This document shows, piece by piece, positions 1 through 10,878 of a DNA stretch of 64,000 nt (within the stretch, counting starts at the first letter, position 1; every line of letters begins with the position of its first letter). The notes under the pieces are model-generated. The model had not been told where the DNA came from. It saw nothing but the letters and a program-made list of their open reading frames with translations, and searched no databases. The position numbers and the translations under genes are program-made. Source of the DNA: Hemerocallis citrina (Eukaryota > Streptophyta > Magnoliopsida > Asparagales > Asphodelaceae); contig CM030366.1 of assembly GCA_017893485.1 (NCBI GenBank), forward strand, positions 51,986,565 through 52,050,564, written 5' to 3'.

Positions 1-2492
1 ACGTCTGGCATCCTGATAGTGGTCGGGACAGTCGACTCATCCTGTCCACCAGTCGACTGGTCCGAGGAAACATAAGTGTCATCAGTCACAATATTTTCAA
101 TTGCAGGTGTGAGTTTACCTGAATATGACTTTGGAGTTTCAAGATGATGTACTGTTTCTGCTATCCTCCAGTCATTGTGTTCCTGTTCAACATGAGATAA
201 TGTTAGAAACTGTGTAATTGCAGCTTGTAGTGGTTCTATGCTATGTACCTGAAATGTTTGATCTACAATCTCCTGTACCACATCAACATTATAGCATTCA
301 TGGTCATCATGTAGTAATTTAATTGTATCAAACATTTTAAATTCAACTTTTTCTCCATTTATCTTCATACTTATAATACCCTTTTTAACACAAATTTTTA
401 TATTAGCTGTACTCATAAAGGGCCTACCTAGGATGATCGGTAGAGACGATGGCATTGAAGATTCCTCCATATCTAACACAACAAAATCAGCAGGCAAAAT
501 AAAATCGTTTACCTGAACTAGGACATCTTCCAAAATACCTCTAGGTCTTTTGATGCTGCGATCAGCCAACTGCAAAGTGATGGATGTTGGTTTGAGTTCC
601 CCCAATCCTAGCTTTTCGTAAACAGAGTAAGGAAGAAGATTGATGCTCGCCCCCAAGTCTAGTAGTGCCTTTTCAAAGAAGTGCTCACCAACCCTGCAAG
701 GAATGGTAAAACTACATGGGTCCTTCAATTTAGGAGGTAATTTCCTTAACAAAACAGCACTCACTTTCTCTGTCAAAGCCACATCCTCCTTAACCTGAAA
801 TGTTCTTTTGTGAGTGCAACATTCTTTCAAAAATTTGATATAAGAAGGAATTTGTTTAATAGCATTAAGTAGGGGGATATTAATTTCTACCTTTCTGAGA
901 GTTTCAAAGATGTCAAATAAATGTTGTTCTTTCTTTTGCTTGACTAACCTTTGAGGGAATGGTGGCAAAACTGTTCTTTCTTTTTCACTTACCTTGTGGG
1001 AACCCAAAACTTTTGATGGTTGTGTTTCTGCTTCTTCTGTGTGTGTTCCAACCTTGTTTTCAATTGTCTTACCACTTCTCAGAATTGTTACTGATTTGAG
1101 CTGTTCTTGGCCTCTAGGATTTGGTATGGTTTGTGATGGGAGTTTTCCTGCCTTTCTTTCACTCAACTCCTTTGCGATCTGCCCGATTTGAGTCTCCAAC
1201 TTCTGAATTGCTTGCCCTTGTTGGTTGCTTGTTTGATGTTGTTGTTGGAGCAATTGAAGAACGGTGGATTCAAAATCCAACTTCTTCTGTTCTTGAACTG
1301 GCCTATCAAACCCACTTCCCATTTGGAAGTTCCGTGCATGTCCTTGTGAAGATTGGGTTCCTTGATTGTTGCTCCATGAAAAATTTGGATGGTTCCTCCA
1401 CCCTGGGTTGTATGTGTTCGAGAATGGGTTGTTCTTTGGTGGAAACACTCATTGTCCCACATAGTTTGCATGCTCCTGATCTGTGAAAGAAGACATGGGA
1501 CATGTGTCAGTTGTATGATCAAAATGAGAACAAATTGCACAAATTTGTGTTTGATTTTTTACACTGCCCATTGTTGTCATTGCATTAACAAGCAGATCAA
1601 TTTTTTTATTCATGGTTGCCATTTCTAATTGTATGTTATTACTACTAGAAATTTCATAAACTCCCTGTTTTTTAGAAGTGCCTCTTCCCCTTGTTGAGAA
1701 TTGCTGTGAGTTCTCGCTAAGTTCTTCAAATAATTCGATGGCCTCCTCACCATTTTTCCTCATCAAGATCCCGTTGCAAGCTGAATACACAATTGCCTTG
1801 TTAGTATCATTTAAACCCTCATAAAAAGCTTGTACCTGATCATCTTTAGGCATGTTGTGTGTAGGACACTTGAGAAGCTTGTTCTTGAAATCCTTCCATA
1901 CTTCGAAGAATAAATCTCCATCTTTTTGTTGGAAGAGTTGAATCTCCCTTTTCAGTTGTTTGGTCTTCTGGGCTGGAAAGAATTCTTTCAAGAATTTTGT
2001 TGCCAATTGCTCTCATGAATTAATTGATCCTGGTTCCAAAGAATTGTACCACAATTTAGCATTAAGTTTTAAAGAAAATGGAAACAAGATTAACCTGATT
2101 TGTTCGGGGGTAAGCCCTTGGACACTTTGTGTTCTGCAAAGATCAAAGAAGTCTTGCAGATGGAGGTGAGGCTCTTCGTCTGGTTTGCCACTAAAGTGAG
2201 GAACCATGCTAAGTAATTGGGGAGAGAGATGCATATTCCCTGTGACATTAGGTTGATAAGCAATGCAGGAAGGTTGCTCAATATTCTTAGGCGTGAATTT
2301 GTCCTGCATTGGTACTCGATTTGGTACTTCCTCAGCTATTATTGCTCGTGAATTGGGTATCGGTGCAGTCGACTGGTTCCGTGTAGCAGTCGACTGGTTG
2401 GTCGCAGACAGCCGACCTAGTCTGTGCAAAGTGCGTTCTGTTTCCGCGTCAATAGGTAGTAGCTCTGGACGAAGTGATCTCCTTCCATGCAT
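1..2492 (-). pseudogene. Athila-like gag-protease polyprotein, two in-frame stops
   Basis: The start codon is at 2492. The first part contains the retrotransposon capsid region (PEEPHLHLQDFF-like segment, then LFPFSLKLNAKLWYNSLEPG). A CCHC zinc knuckle follows at about 1545-1500 (CAIC, four residues, H, four residues, C). A glutamine-rich linker follows, then the segment DPCSFTIPC that precedes the protease. The protease active site reads DLGAS at about 650 instead of the usual D-S/T-G, with a conserved IILGRPF further on (about 440-420). One frame runs through, broken by TGA codons at about 2013 (a tryptophan in relatives) and 1449. The frame continues beyond the left edge. Family placement is confident; protease activity is doubtful because of the altered site and the stops. 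Confidence 0.85.
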
Positions 2493-2586
2493 CCACCAAA
2501 ATCCTGTAATCTAGAAGAAAATATTTATTAATGAAAGAAAAGAAAATAAAAGAAAAGATTTACTGATTTGTAAGTTAAAATGCTAA

Positions 2587-2607
2587 CAATCCCCGGCAGC
2601 GGCGCCA
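2587..2607 (-). promoter_or_regulatory. Primer binding site, tRNA-Asp type
   Basis: Read on the minus strand this begins TGGCGCCGCTGCCGGGGAT, the complement of the 3' end of plant tRNA-Asp with one difference from the usual TGGCGCCGTTGCCGGGGAT. It lies six bases inside the LTR edge and fixes the element's orientation. Confidence 0.9.
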
Positions 2608-2613
2608 AAAACT

Positions 2614-4325
2614 TGTTGTGCAATCTAGACTATCTAAATAAATAGAATAACTAGACACAAATTAAAACCTCGCAAGTGTACGAATCGTTTATAGAAGCGT
2701 AGTGACGAGCAAGGGTCGATCCCACAGAGATTGTAGAAATTAACTTACTAATCAATAAAAAGAATAAGGATCATAAAGAATTGTTCTAAAAGTCTAAAAG
2801 AAATGAAAAGATTAAAACTAAATTAAGAAGTGCTGAATCACAAATATTTATTAAGTAGTTGGGTTTTGATCTCCACCAATAGTCAATAATGCTAAGTCGC
2901 CTTCTGTACTTCTTCTTATTACTCATGTTTGTTCTCTTCAAGGGCATGGTATCTACTCCTTAAAGTTAATGTTTCCCTTAGCCAAGAATTAGGCATGGTA
3001 TCTACTCCAATTCGTTTCTTTCATTAAGTATTTAGCATGGTATCTACTAAGTTGCTCTTAAAGAAAGCATAAGAACAGTGGAAACGAACGAACAAACACT
3101 TGAAGTTCTAAAAATTGGTATCAGATCTAGATCCTTCAAGTTGATTAAAACAAGAACCCCTAAAGATTCCTGTGTTACAAGTTATGAACACGAGATACGG
3201 GTCGTCTCAATATGCTCATATAACAGATTCAGATTTACACTGCACAAACTTGATAATCTCAAGTTCTGTATGTCAGTCGACTGGCTATCACCTCAGTCGA
3301 CTGTCCTTAGAACTCCAAACAAGTTTGATTCATGTAAATTTTTATTCTTTCAATCAGGTTTAATCAATAAGTAAAAGAGTAACATTCAGAAAAACTTAGC
3401 ATTACATAACTACGGCTTCAATCTACCCAACTATGAAATTAGTTCCACATAATAAGACTTTTATTGATCAACAAGTTCGAATACATGATTAACATAAAAG
3501 AATTAGAAAGAGAAGGAATAAACTGATGTAGTTCGGCTAGATGGGTCGGCTGGCTGTCACACAGTCGACCGGCCGTTCTCTTCTTAGTACTTGATCTCCT
3601 TTCTGCTTCTTCTATGCTGATAAAGTACTGCTCTTTGTTGATGACTTGACGATTCAGAAACTCTTGTGATTTCGTGATTTTGGGGTTGGGAGAGAGTGCG
3701 GAGGAGAGACCAAAATAATGCCTCTTGACTGATATTTATAGACACGGCACAAGAATTAGGGTTTGCCACTTTTTTCAGGAAAATCCTCTCCTTTCCTTCT
3801 TTATTTGATCGACGATTTATTTCTTTCTCTTTTCTGCTTTTCTTCCTTATCTGCTAACCACGTGCTCTTGCCAATCCCCTGTATCTAGCTTTGATTTGTT
3901 AGAGAAGTTATTATTCGCATATAGCCTGGGTTTGCATAGATTTGGATTTAGATACGGCTGCATCTTATCTTTTCACTCCGCCGCATACCAGTCGACTGCC
4001 TTGGGTGTAAGTCAACTGGTGTTGAGACATCTGTGGCTTCATGATTCCTCAGTCAAGTCGACTGATGTTGGGGCAGTCGACTGTGCCGAGCCCCAGCAAA
4101 CTCTCTGTTCAGTCGACTGATGGAGAGCAAGTCGATTGTTGTACTGCAGTTCCCTGTATATCATCTTCTCAGTCTGTATTAGTCTTGAATCTGCTTCGTT
4201 TGCTGCTTTTAGGCTGTTTCCTATGGAAAAGAGAAAAGAAGAGTAAAATATCACATATAGAGCTTTTAAATGTACAATTGCATTAAGATTATTGCTCCTA
4301 AATGTGAATAATATTGAGTTCATCA
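2614..4325 (-). repeat. 5' LTR of the Athila-like element
   Basis: On the minus strand the LTR ends next to the PBS at 2614 (plus-strand start TGTTGTGCAATC). Its outer end is placed near 4322-4325, where Tat gag sequence begins. Promoter-like TATA sequence lies at 3741-3733. Three copies of GCATGGTATCTACT occur at 2944, 2993 and 3035, and many copies of the palindrome CAGTCGACTG lie between 3274 and 4135. No credible gene is seen; small open frames here, such as 3078-3374 and 3584-3769, have no family features. Confidence 0.7.
3733..3741 (-). promoter_or_regulatory. TATA box of the Athila-like LTR
   Basis: Minus-strand CTATAAATA inside the LTR, about 1.1 kb upstream of the PBS. It is a plausible start for the genomic transcript. 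Assigned by motif and position only. Confidence 0.5.
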
Positions 4326-5053
4326 GTCACCAGCAACACCCTCATAGTCCTCGCCGATCCCAGGACTATCGACGCCGTAGTCCCCGCTCCCCTTCCTATG
4401 AAGACGAGTCCACGGGATCGTTTGACTACCACCGGAGGGACGATGCCCTCTACCGTCGTCTCCACGAGATGGAGAGGCGCATCAGTCGAATGGACAGAGA
4501 AGAGGAGTCGAGAGGAAGAACCGTCCGCCCCAGCAGACCCCCCTTCTCTCGGACTATCATGGAGGCTCCCATCCCGAGGGGTTTCAAGCCTCCGCAGTTT
4601 GAAACGTACTCAGGGGAGTCGGACCCTGTTGATCATGTCGAGAGCTTCAAGACCTTGATGTTAATCCACCAAGCTTCCGACGCCATGCTTTGCAAAACCT
4701 TCCCCGCCACTCTCAAGGGTTCGGCGCGGGAATGGTACTCCCGGCCCGCTCCCTCTTCCATCTTCTCTTTTGAGCAGTTCGAAACGCTCTTCATAACACA
4801 CTTTGTGAGCAGCAGACGAACTGAGAAGACTAGCCTCTCTCTACTCCACCTCCGACAGGAGAGGGGAGAGAAGTTGAGGGACTATGTGAGGAGATTTACT
4901 GCGGAGGTCCGGTCCATCGCCTCCCTCGACCAGTCTGTGGCGACCGTCGCATTCCAGTCCAACGTCCTCAACTCTAACCTTCGGTCGTCCCTCGCCAAGA
5001 AGCCCCCGCACAACTTTGCCGATCTTCTCCTTAGATGCGAGAAGTATATTTAG
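4326..5053 (+). pseudogene. Tat-like gag capsid region
   Basis: The frame runs to a TAG at 5051-5053. An arginine/serine-rich start (QDYRRRSPRSPSYEDES) is followed by the Retrotrans_gag domain. Recognisable segments are GFKPPQFETYSGESDP, ATLKGSAREWYSRPAPSSI, LRQERGEKLRDYVRRFTAEV and the final NFADLLLRCEKYI. Gag forms the virus-like particle that packages element RNA. The natural start lies in the part lost at the left junction. Downstream sequence in other frames (5054-5300) looks like the basic linker of gag but carries several stops. Confidence 0.85.
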
Positions 5054-5304
5054 GCTGAGGAAGCAGAGTGCTTCCCGGGCTTCGGAGCATCCGCTGCCGG
5101 GTCGAAGAGAAAGACAGCAGAAGAGGAAGGGACCAAGAAGCTACAAAAGGATAATAGCGGTCAGCGCCGTCCTCCTCCCAGGTTCGAGAAATTTACCCCT
5201 CTCACTACCAACGTCTCCACCATCCTGATGGAAGTCGAAAGGAGGGAGTTATACCTCCCGCTCCGAGGATGAACACCCCGGCCAAGAGGAGGAACAAGGA
5301 GAAG

Positions 5305-5955
5305 TGGTGACGTTACTACCGGGATCATGGCCACGACACCAACGATTGCCGGGCGCTGAAGAACGAAATAGAAGCCCTCATCCAGAGGGGGCAGTTGGCT
5401 AAGTTTGTGAAGGCAAATGATCGGGGAGATCGCACCACTCCTCCGCCTCGGGGGGCTAACAAGCGCTCCGAGCGACGAGATGAAACCCCCGAGTTCGAGG
5501 AGGAACGTGTTCTGCACCTCATCCACGGGGGCCCAATGGGGGGCTCTTCCAACTCCTCTCAGAAGGCCTTCGTCCGAGAAGTCAATTCAGTTCACAGTGC
5601 CCCTCCCCCCAAAGGCCTCGGCGTCCCAGTAACTTTCTCTGATGAAGACCTCGAGGGGGTCTGGACTCCCCACTGCGACGCACTTGTTATCAACCTCTGC
5701 ATAGCGAACTTCAAAGTGCAGAGGGTCCTGGTAGACAACGGGAGCTCTGTGAACATCCTCTTCCTCTCGGCCTTCCGAGGGCTGCAACTATCCCGGGATC
5801 GCGTCAAACCGGCCGGGGACCCGAGTCGAAAGTTCCTCATCAGCAAGTCCCTGCCGACTGCCCTATGTTCCGACTTGGTGCAGTGCATCCGGGAGAACCG
5901 CGACCTATTTTCTTGGTCCGCCGCGGACATGCCCGAAATTTCGAGGAGCTTCTAG
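5305..5955 (+). pseudogene. Tat-like gag C-terminus and aspartic protease
   Basis: From about 5305 the frame reads RYYRDHGHDTNDC, a remnant of the zinc-binding segment (a TGA stands before it), then an EIEALIQRGQLAKFV segment typical of Tat gag. The protease core is at 5650-5790: FSDEDLEGV, then VLVDNGSSVNILFLSAF, where the active site is D-N-G-S instead of D-S/T-G-S, a common form in Tat elements. After about 5820 most of the normal protease-to-RT linker is missing and the frame jumps to the RENRDLFSWSAADMP segment that precedes RT. The frame ends at 5953-5955; the RT frame continues in another phase. Confidence 0.83.
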
Positions 5956-7481
5956 TGCACCGCCTCAGCGTCGAACCGGGGTGCAGACCGGTTCAGCAGA
6001 AGAGGCGTAAATTCGCTCCCGAGCGAAAACAAGCCATCAAGGAGGAGGTGGACAAGCTCCTAAAAGCTCGGTTCATACAGGAGGTGAACTACCCCGAGTG
6101 GCTCTCCAACGTCGTCATGGTTAAGAAGTCAAATGGTTCCTAGAGGATATGCATCGACTTCACAGACTTGAATAAGGCGTGTCCGAAGGATCCGTTCCCT
6201 CTCCCGAACATCGACACCCTCATCGATGCCACCTCGGGCCATGAGCTCCTCAGCTTCATGGACGCCTTCTCCGGCTACAACCAGATCCGAATGTTCCCCC
6301 CGGACATTCCGAAGACTTCCTTCATTACCGACCAAGGCCTCTACTGCTATAGAGTAATGCCGTTCGGATTGAAGAACGCTGGAGCCACCTACCAGCGCCT
6401 CGTCAACAAAGTCTTCCAAAGCCAGATAGGCCGCAACATGGAAGTATACGTCGACGACATGATCGTGAAGAGCAACCGAGGTACCGACCACGTGGCCGAC
6501 CTACAGGAGGCATTCGGCGTACTGAGAAGGCACAACATGAGGCTTAATCCGAACAAGTGTGCGTTCGGGGTCTCCTCGGGAAAGTTCCTCGGCTTCATGG
6601 TCAGCCAGCGAGGGATCGAAGCAAATCCAGAAAAAATTAAGGCCATACTGGACATGGCCCCGCCCCGGAACGTCAAGGAAGTGCAGAAGCTTACGGGTCG
6701 CCTCGCCGCTATTGGGCGATTCCTTTCGAAGTCTGGGGAGAAGTGCCTCCCTTTCTTCAAAGCTCTCAGGGGGGCCAAGGGTTTCGAGTGGAGCGAACTG
6801 CAACAGGAGTCATTCAAACAGCTGAAAGCCTACTTGGTCAATCCTCCCCTGCTCAGCAAGCCCGTTCCGGGGGAAACCATCTTCATCTACTTGGCGGCTT
6901 CCGAGCAGACCTTAAGTGCCGTCTTAGTGAGGGAAGAGGACCGGGCTCAGAGGCCCATTTACTATGTGAGCAAGGTGCTTCGGGACGCCGAGCTCCACTA
7001 CCCGAAGGTAGAAAAGATGGCCTACGCCCTGGTTATGGCGGCAAGGAAGCTCCGCCCATACTTTCAGTCTCACTCGGTTGTGGTCCTCACCGACCAACCG
7101 CTGAAGTAGGTCCACCACAAGCTGGAGACCTCAGGCCGACTTATGAAATGGTCCATCGAGCTGAGTCAACACGACATCTCCTACCAGCCTCGGACTGTGA
7201 TCAAAGCTCAAGCCCTCGCGGACTTCATCGTCGAGACCACCATTCCTGAGGTCAGCCATGTCCCGAACGGACCCCCTATCTGGACGGTTTTTGTGGATGG
7301 TTCCTCTTGCAACGAGGGAAGCGGCGCCGGTATCATCCTGACAGGTCCAGATGACTTCGTCCTCCAGTATGCCCTCCGCATGAATTTCAAGGCCTCAAAC
7401 AATGAAGCAGAGTATGAGGCACTAATCGCGGGCCTCGGACTTGCCCTGAAGTGCCGGGGCGCAGCGCCTCCGAATCCATAG
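5938..7481 (+). pseudogene. Tat-like reverse transcriptase, RNase H and start of second RNase H
   Basis: RT begins near VHRLSVEPGCRPVQQKRR and runs through PEWLSNVVMVKKSNG (TAG at 6141, where relatives have K-W-R), then DFTDLNKACPKD, SFMDAFSGYNQI and the catalytic YVDD at 6447-6458. The normal RNase H follows (YFQSHSVVVLTDQPLK) with a TAG at 7107. Its catalytic aspartates appear lost (IYLAASEQTLSAV), which is usual in Tat. The acquired RNase H starts near 7285 with VFVDGSS and NNEAEYEALIAGL. A one-base frameshift near 7460 moves the remaining part into the next frame. RT copies element RNA and RNase H removes it. This copy cannot make the full protein. Confidence 0.88.
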
Positions 7482-9036
7482 TGACTCTCAGCTGGTTGTG
7501 AACCAAGTCTTGGGCGATTACGAGGCACAGGACGAACGGATGGCGAAGTACCTCGCCAAAGTCCGAACCCTCATGGCCCGGTTCGAAGAGGCACTCATCC
7601 AACGAGTCCCTCGAGAAGAGAATTCACAGGCCGATGCCCTCTCCAAGTTGGCCTCATCCTCCCTCCAAGGTCTCGAGCAGACCGTCTTGATCGAGGTCCT
7701 CTCAAAGCCGAGCATAGAAGACAAGACCCTCGGCTCAGTGGAGTCATTACCGGTCCTACTGCAAGATAATTGGATGAAGCCGTTAGTGGAATTCTTAAGG
7801 GACGGACTCCTCCCCAAGGACCCCAAGGAAGCACGTCGAGTAAGAACCAGGGCCGAGCGGTACGTCCTACTCGAGGGGATCTTATACAAGTGCTCCTTCT
7901 CGCAGATTGACGACCGACCGTACCTGAGGTGCCTTTCCCCGGAACAGGCCGACTACGCCTTACAGGAGCTCCACGAAGGCATCGGCGGAGCACATTCAGG
8001 GTCTAGGTCTTTGGCTCGGAAAGCTCTGAATTACGGATACTTCTGGCCGACTCTCCTCCAAGACGCCGAGCGACATGTTCGGCAAAGTGGCTCTTGTCAG
8101 AGACATTCCAACATTCGTCGCCTCCCCCAAGCCAACCATGCCTCCTCATCAAGTCCTATACCCTTCGCAATGTGGGGGATGGATTTACTAGGGCCATTCC
8201 CTCCAGCTCCGGGCCAGTTCAAGTTCTTGGTCGTAGCCATCGACTACTTCTCGAAGTGGATTGAGGCCGAGCCCCTTGCCACTATCACCGAGAACAAGGT
8301 GCTTCAATTCTTCTGGAAGAGCGTCATCTGCCGATTCGGCATCCCCCGTGTCCTCGTAACAGACAACGGAACTCAGTTTACCGGGGCCGCGTTCCGAGCT
8401 CTATGTGAAGACCTTGCCATCCAACAGCGCTTCTCCTCCGTCTCCCACCCACAGTCGAATGGCCAGGCGGAGAACGCTAACCGGCAGATCCTCTCTGGTA
8501 TCAAGAAGAGATTGGACAAATGTTCCAAAGGCTTATGGGTCGACCAACTCCCCAACGTGCTGTGGAATTATCGCACCAACAAACGGACCCCCACAGGAGA
8601 GTCTCCGTTCAACCTCACCTATGGGTCCGAGGCAGTGATACCTCTCGAAGTCGAAATACCTTCTTCTCGCCTTGCAGCCTACAACGAGGAACAGAACGCC
8701 AGAGACCTCCGGGCGAACTTAGACCTGGTGGACGAACTGAGAGAAAGGGCGTCGATCCGCCAACAGAACTACCGGAGGAGGATCGAATTGGCGTATAACA
8801 AAAGGGTCCGACCCACCGATCTCAAGGAGGGGGACTTGGTCCTCAGAAAACTAGCCATCTCCTTCCCCAATCAGAAGAGCAAGCTAGCTCCGAATTGGAA
8901 AGGACCCTACAAGATCACAAGGACAGTTCGGCCCGGAGCTTATCGTCTAGAGGACCTTGAAGGCAGGGAAATTCCGAGGACCTGGAATGCCGACCACCTT
9001 TTAAAATACCAAGAAAGCACCCCGGCGCCTCTCTGA
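7455..9036 (+). CDS. Tat-like RNase H C-terminus plus integrase, open frame
   Basis: One open frame holds the end of the second RNase H (HSDSQLVVNQV, then ENSQADALSKLA) followed by integrase. The zinc-binding region near 7970-8110 keeps its histidines, but the first cysteine of the usual C-x2-C is serine/glycine (QSGSC). The catalytic core has D at 8182 (WGMDLLGPFP), D at 8362 (VTDNGTQF) and E at 8470 (NGQAENANRQ). The last two are 35 residues apart, which is a DD35E arrangement. The C-terminal segment PNWKGPYKITR ends at 9036. Length is normal for integrase, but the frame starts inside the polyprotein, with its first ATG at 7498, so it is not an independent gene. Confidence 0.87.
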
Positions 9037-9195
9037 GTATCACAGGGTGTCGAACCGTTCCTCTCCTCTAACTTGTAATTCCTTTTATGTTATCATATGT
9101 AAAAACGGCTTGCCGTCGGTTATCAATAAAGGATGCTTTTTTTTCGTACTCATAAAATTGCTTGTATCTCTCCGCCTTTATTTTTTATTCAACCA
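9037..9195 (+). other. Post-pol spacer of the Tat-like element
   Basis: Non-coding, pyrimidine-rich. It contains AATAAA at about 9125, which could serve as a polyadenylation signal for a pol transcript. No other feature is seen. Confidence 0.4.
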
Positions 9196-9560
9196 ATGGT
9201 TCGGAGTCCAATGCCCGGCTCGACTCTACCTCGCAGGCTCGCTCATCAGCGAGCTAGAAGTAGGTCGCCGTTCGGAACTGCTCCCACAACCGTTGAACAA
9301 CTACACCGATGGTTCGGAGTCCAACACTCGGCTCGACTCTACCTCGCAAGCTCGCTCATCAGCGAGCTAGAAGTAGGTCGCCGTTCGGAACTGCTCCCAC
9401 AACCGTTGAACAACCATACCGATGGTTCGGAGTCCAACACTTGGCTCGAATCTACTTCGAAAGCTCGCTCCTCGGCGAGCTAGAAGTAGGTCGCCATTCG
9501 GAATTGCTCTCACAACCGTCGAGCAACTCTAACGGTGGTTCGGAGTCCATCGTTCGGTTC
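9196..9560 (+). repeat. 113-bp tandem repeat, about 3.2 copies
   Basis: Units start at 9196, 9309, 9422 and 9535 (partial), each beginning ATGGTTCGGAGTCC or close to it. Each full unit carries a perfect or near-perfect inverted repeat around AGCTCGCT-CATC-AGCGAGCT. Such arrays between pol and the 3' LTR are frequent in large Tat elements. Open frames through the repeat (for example 9133-9483) only reflect its composition. Confidence 0.85.
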
Positions 9561-10069
9561 AGCTGCGGTCACCCATAACCCCGAGCCGAGCGGACGAGGA
9601 ACCGACCTTCGTATATGGAGAAAAATTCTGCCGAACCAATTTCGCCGTAGGATCATCTCTAAATGCGTGGTAGAATGTGATGGACGGATCTGATCGTGCC
9701 ACGTACCCACAAAACGACAAGATAGTGTTTTCTTAGAATTCGTGCCTCCCACCTCGTGATACGTACCGCGATCATGATCGACCGTCTGGATGTCGCCACG
9801 TGGCCGAAACCTGATGTCCGAGCTGTCGCACCTCGGAAGCGCACAGTCACCTCGGAATACGCCGAGCGAAAAACCAAAGCTCTGCGGCCAAAACCTGCGA
9901 AGAAGATCTAAGGGTCCTTTTGGTTCGGCGTAAAGAATGAATCGACCACGGCACGACTATGAACAAAGCAACCTTGATTTTATTAAGACACTTTAAATTT
10001 ACATGGCCAAAACATTACAACGGGAAAGCAACTAAATAAATTACAAGTAAAACGCTCGACGCCATTCGT
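9561..10069. other. Spacer with one diverged copy of the 3' repeat unit
   Basis: Around 9595-9730 it contains the sequence found again at 13600-14700 (ACCGACC-TCGTATATGGAGA, then a GACGGATCTGATCG-like stretch and ACAAGATAGTGTTTTCT). It lies downstream of the stop of the antisense gene and may be its 3' region. No coding sequence is recognised. Confidence 0.5.
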
Positions 10070-10770
10070 TCAGTGCCTCCTCAGAACAGGGACGTTCCGA
10101 TTCAAAGACAAACGTGGTTTCCGCCTTTTCACCCCCGAGCTTGTCTCTAGGCCGACGAACTGGGACGCCGCCTCGCCACTAACCCTAACGGTTGCTTCGA
10201 CCGAAGCTCCGCTCGAGCTAATAGCTACTCCGCTTTGTGCGTCGGCTGCTGTCTGACCAATGACTTGGCCACGAGTCGCTAGCTCGTAGAAGGTGATCCC
10301 CCGATCTCTCTCCTCGCGAGTGCAAGAAGTGCTGCGGACATTAGCTCTCACAGGCTGAGGCTTCAGTCGAGCTACCTCCTCCTCGAGCTCGACGATCCTA
10401 TCCTTCAGAGTGTCGTCCTTCACCATTATCTTGAACCGAGGGAGCTTTGCCGAACCATGATGCTCAGCGCTGTCGGATATAATACGACGCAGGTTGGCCA
10501 CCTCGATCCTCTTATCAACCGTGACCCTTTGCAACAGTTCGACCTTACTCCCGAGCTCATTTTGCTCGGCCACCACCGAGGCCAGCTCCGCCTCCTTCAC
10601 CGACAGTTCTTCCTCGACTATCCGCAGATGGTGCAACTCGGCCAACAACTCACTGTTTCTCTTCTCTACGTTATACAGTATTCTCCTCGTCAGATGAACC
10701 TTGCCCTCAAGGCAAGCCTCACGGGACTGCTGAAACAACTCCGCACGGTGCCGAGCTGCCGCGGTGACAT
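10070..10770 (-). pseudogene. Antisense Tat gene, downstream coiled-coil exon
   Basis: A minus-strand frame of more than 220 residues ends at 10070. It starts after a likely splice acceptor (TTTCAG before ATCGAGC at about 10783-10778) and reads as a long amphipathic coiled coil (SELLAELHHLRIVEEELSVK and following), then a low-complexity acidic/serine part and a basic end. It resembles the coiled-coil tails of the antisense proteins of Tat elements. It may be a further exon of the gene at 10879-13244, or a second, partly lost gene. Exon joining is inferred only from splice-site sequence. Confidence 0.55.
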
Positions 10771-10878
10771 GAGTTTGCTCGATCTGAAATAGGAAAGCAC
10801 CACATTGAAGAACTACAGGGCCGAACTAAATACTTAGACAAATCCAAAGCCAAAAGCCAAAACAATCTTTTTCATTCA

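Larger units (their letters stand above)
29..4139. repeat. Dispersed CAGTCGACTG palindrome cluster
   Basis: The decamer CAGTCGACTG or a one- or two-base variant occurs at about 29, 50, 2366, 2387, 3274, 3294, 3562, 3990, 4011, 4055, 4074, 4110 and 4129. It lies both in coding sequence (reading Q-S-T in gag and after the protease) and in the LTR. It is absent, as far as I can see, from the rest of the window. Confidence 0.75.
1..4325 (-). mobile_element. Athila-like Ty3/gypsy LTR retrotransposon, 5' part
   Basis: A minus-strand element enters the window inside pol and runs to its 5' LTR. Reading on the minus strand from high to low coordinates, the order is LTR (about 4325-2614), PBS complementary to tRNA-Asp (2607-2587), gag (from 2492) and aspartic protease (about 720-330). 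RT, RNase H and integrase would lie left of the window. The gag style, tRNA-Asp primer and LTR of about 1.7 kb fit the Athila group of plant Ty3 elements. It abuts the truncated gag of a plus-strand Tat-like element at about 4326, so it probably inserted into that element; the second junction and its target-site duplication are outside the window. The 4325 boundary is approximate. Confidence 0.8.

Noticed and set aside
1163..1540. Open frame of 125 codons on the minus strand overlapping the Athila gag linker
   Set aside because: It is an off-frame shadow; the gag frame reads through the same region with recognisable linker and protease sequence downstream.
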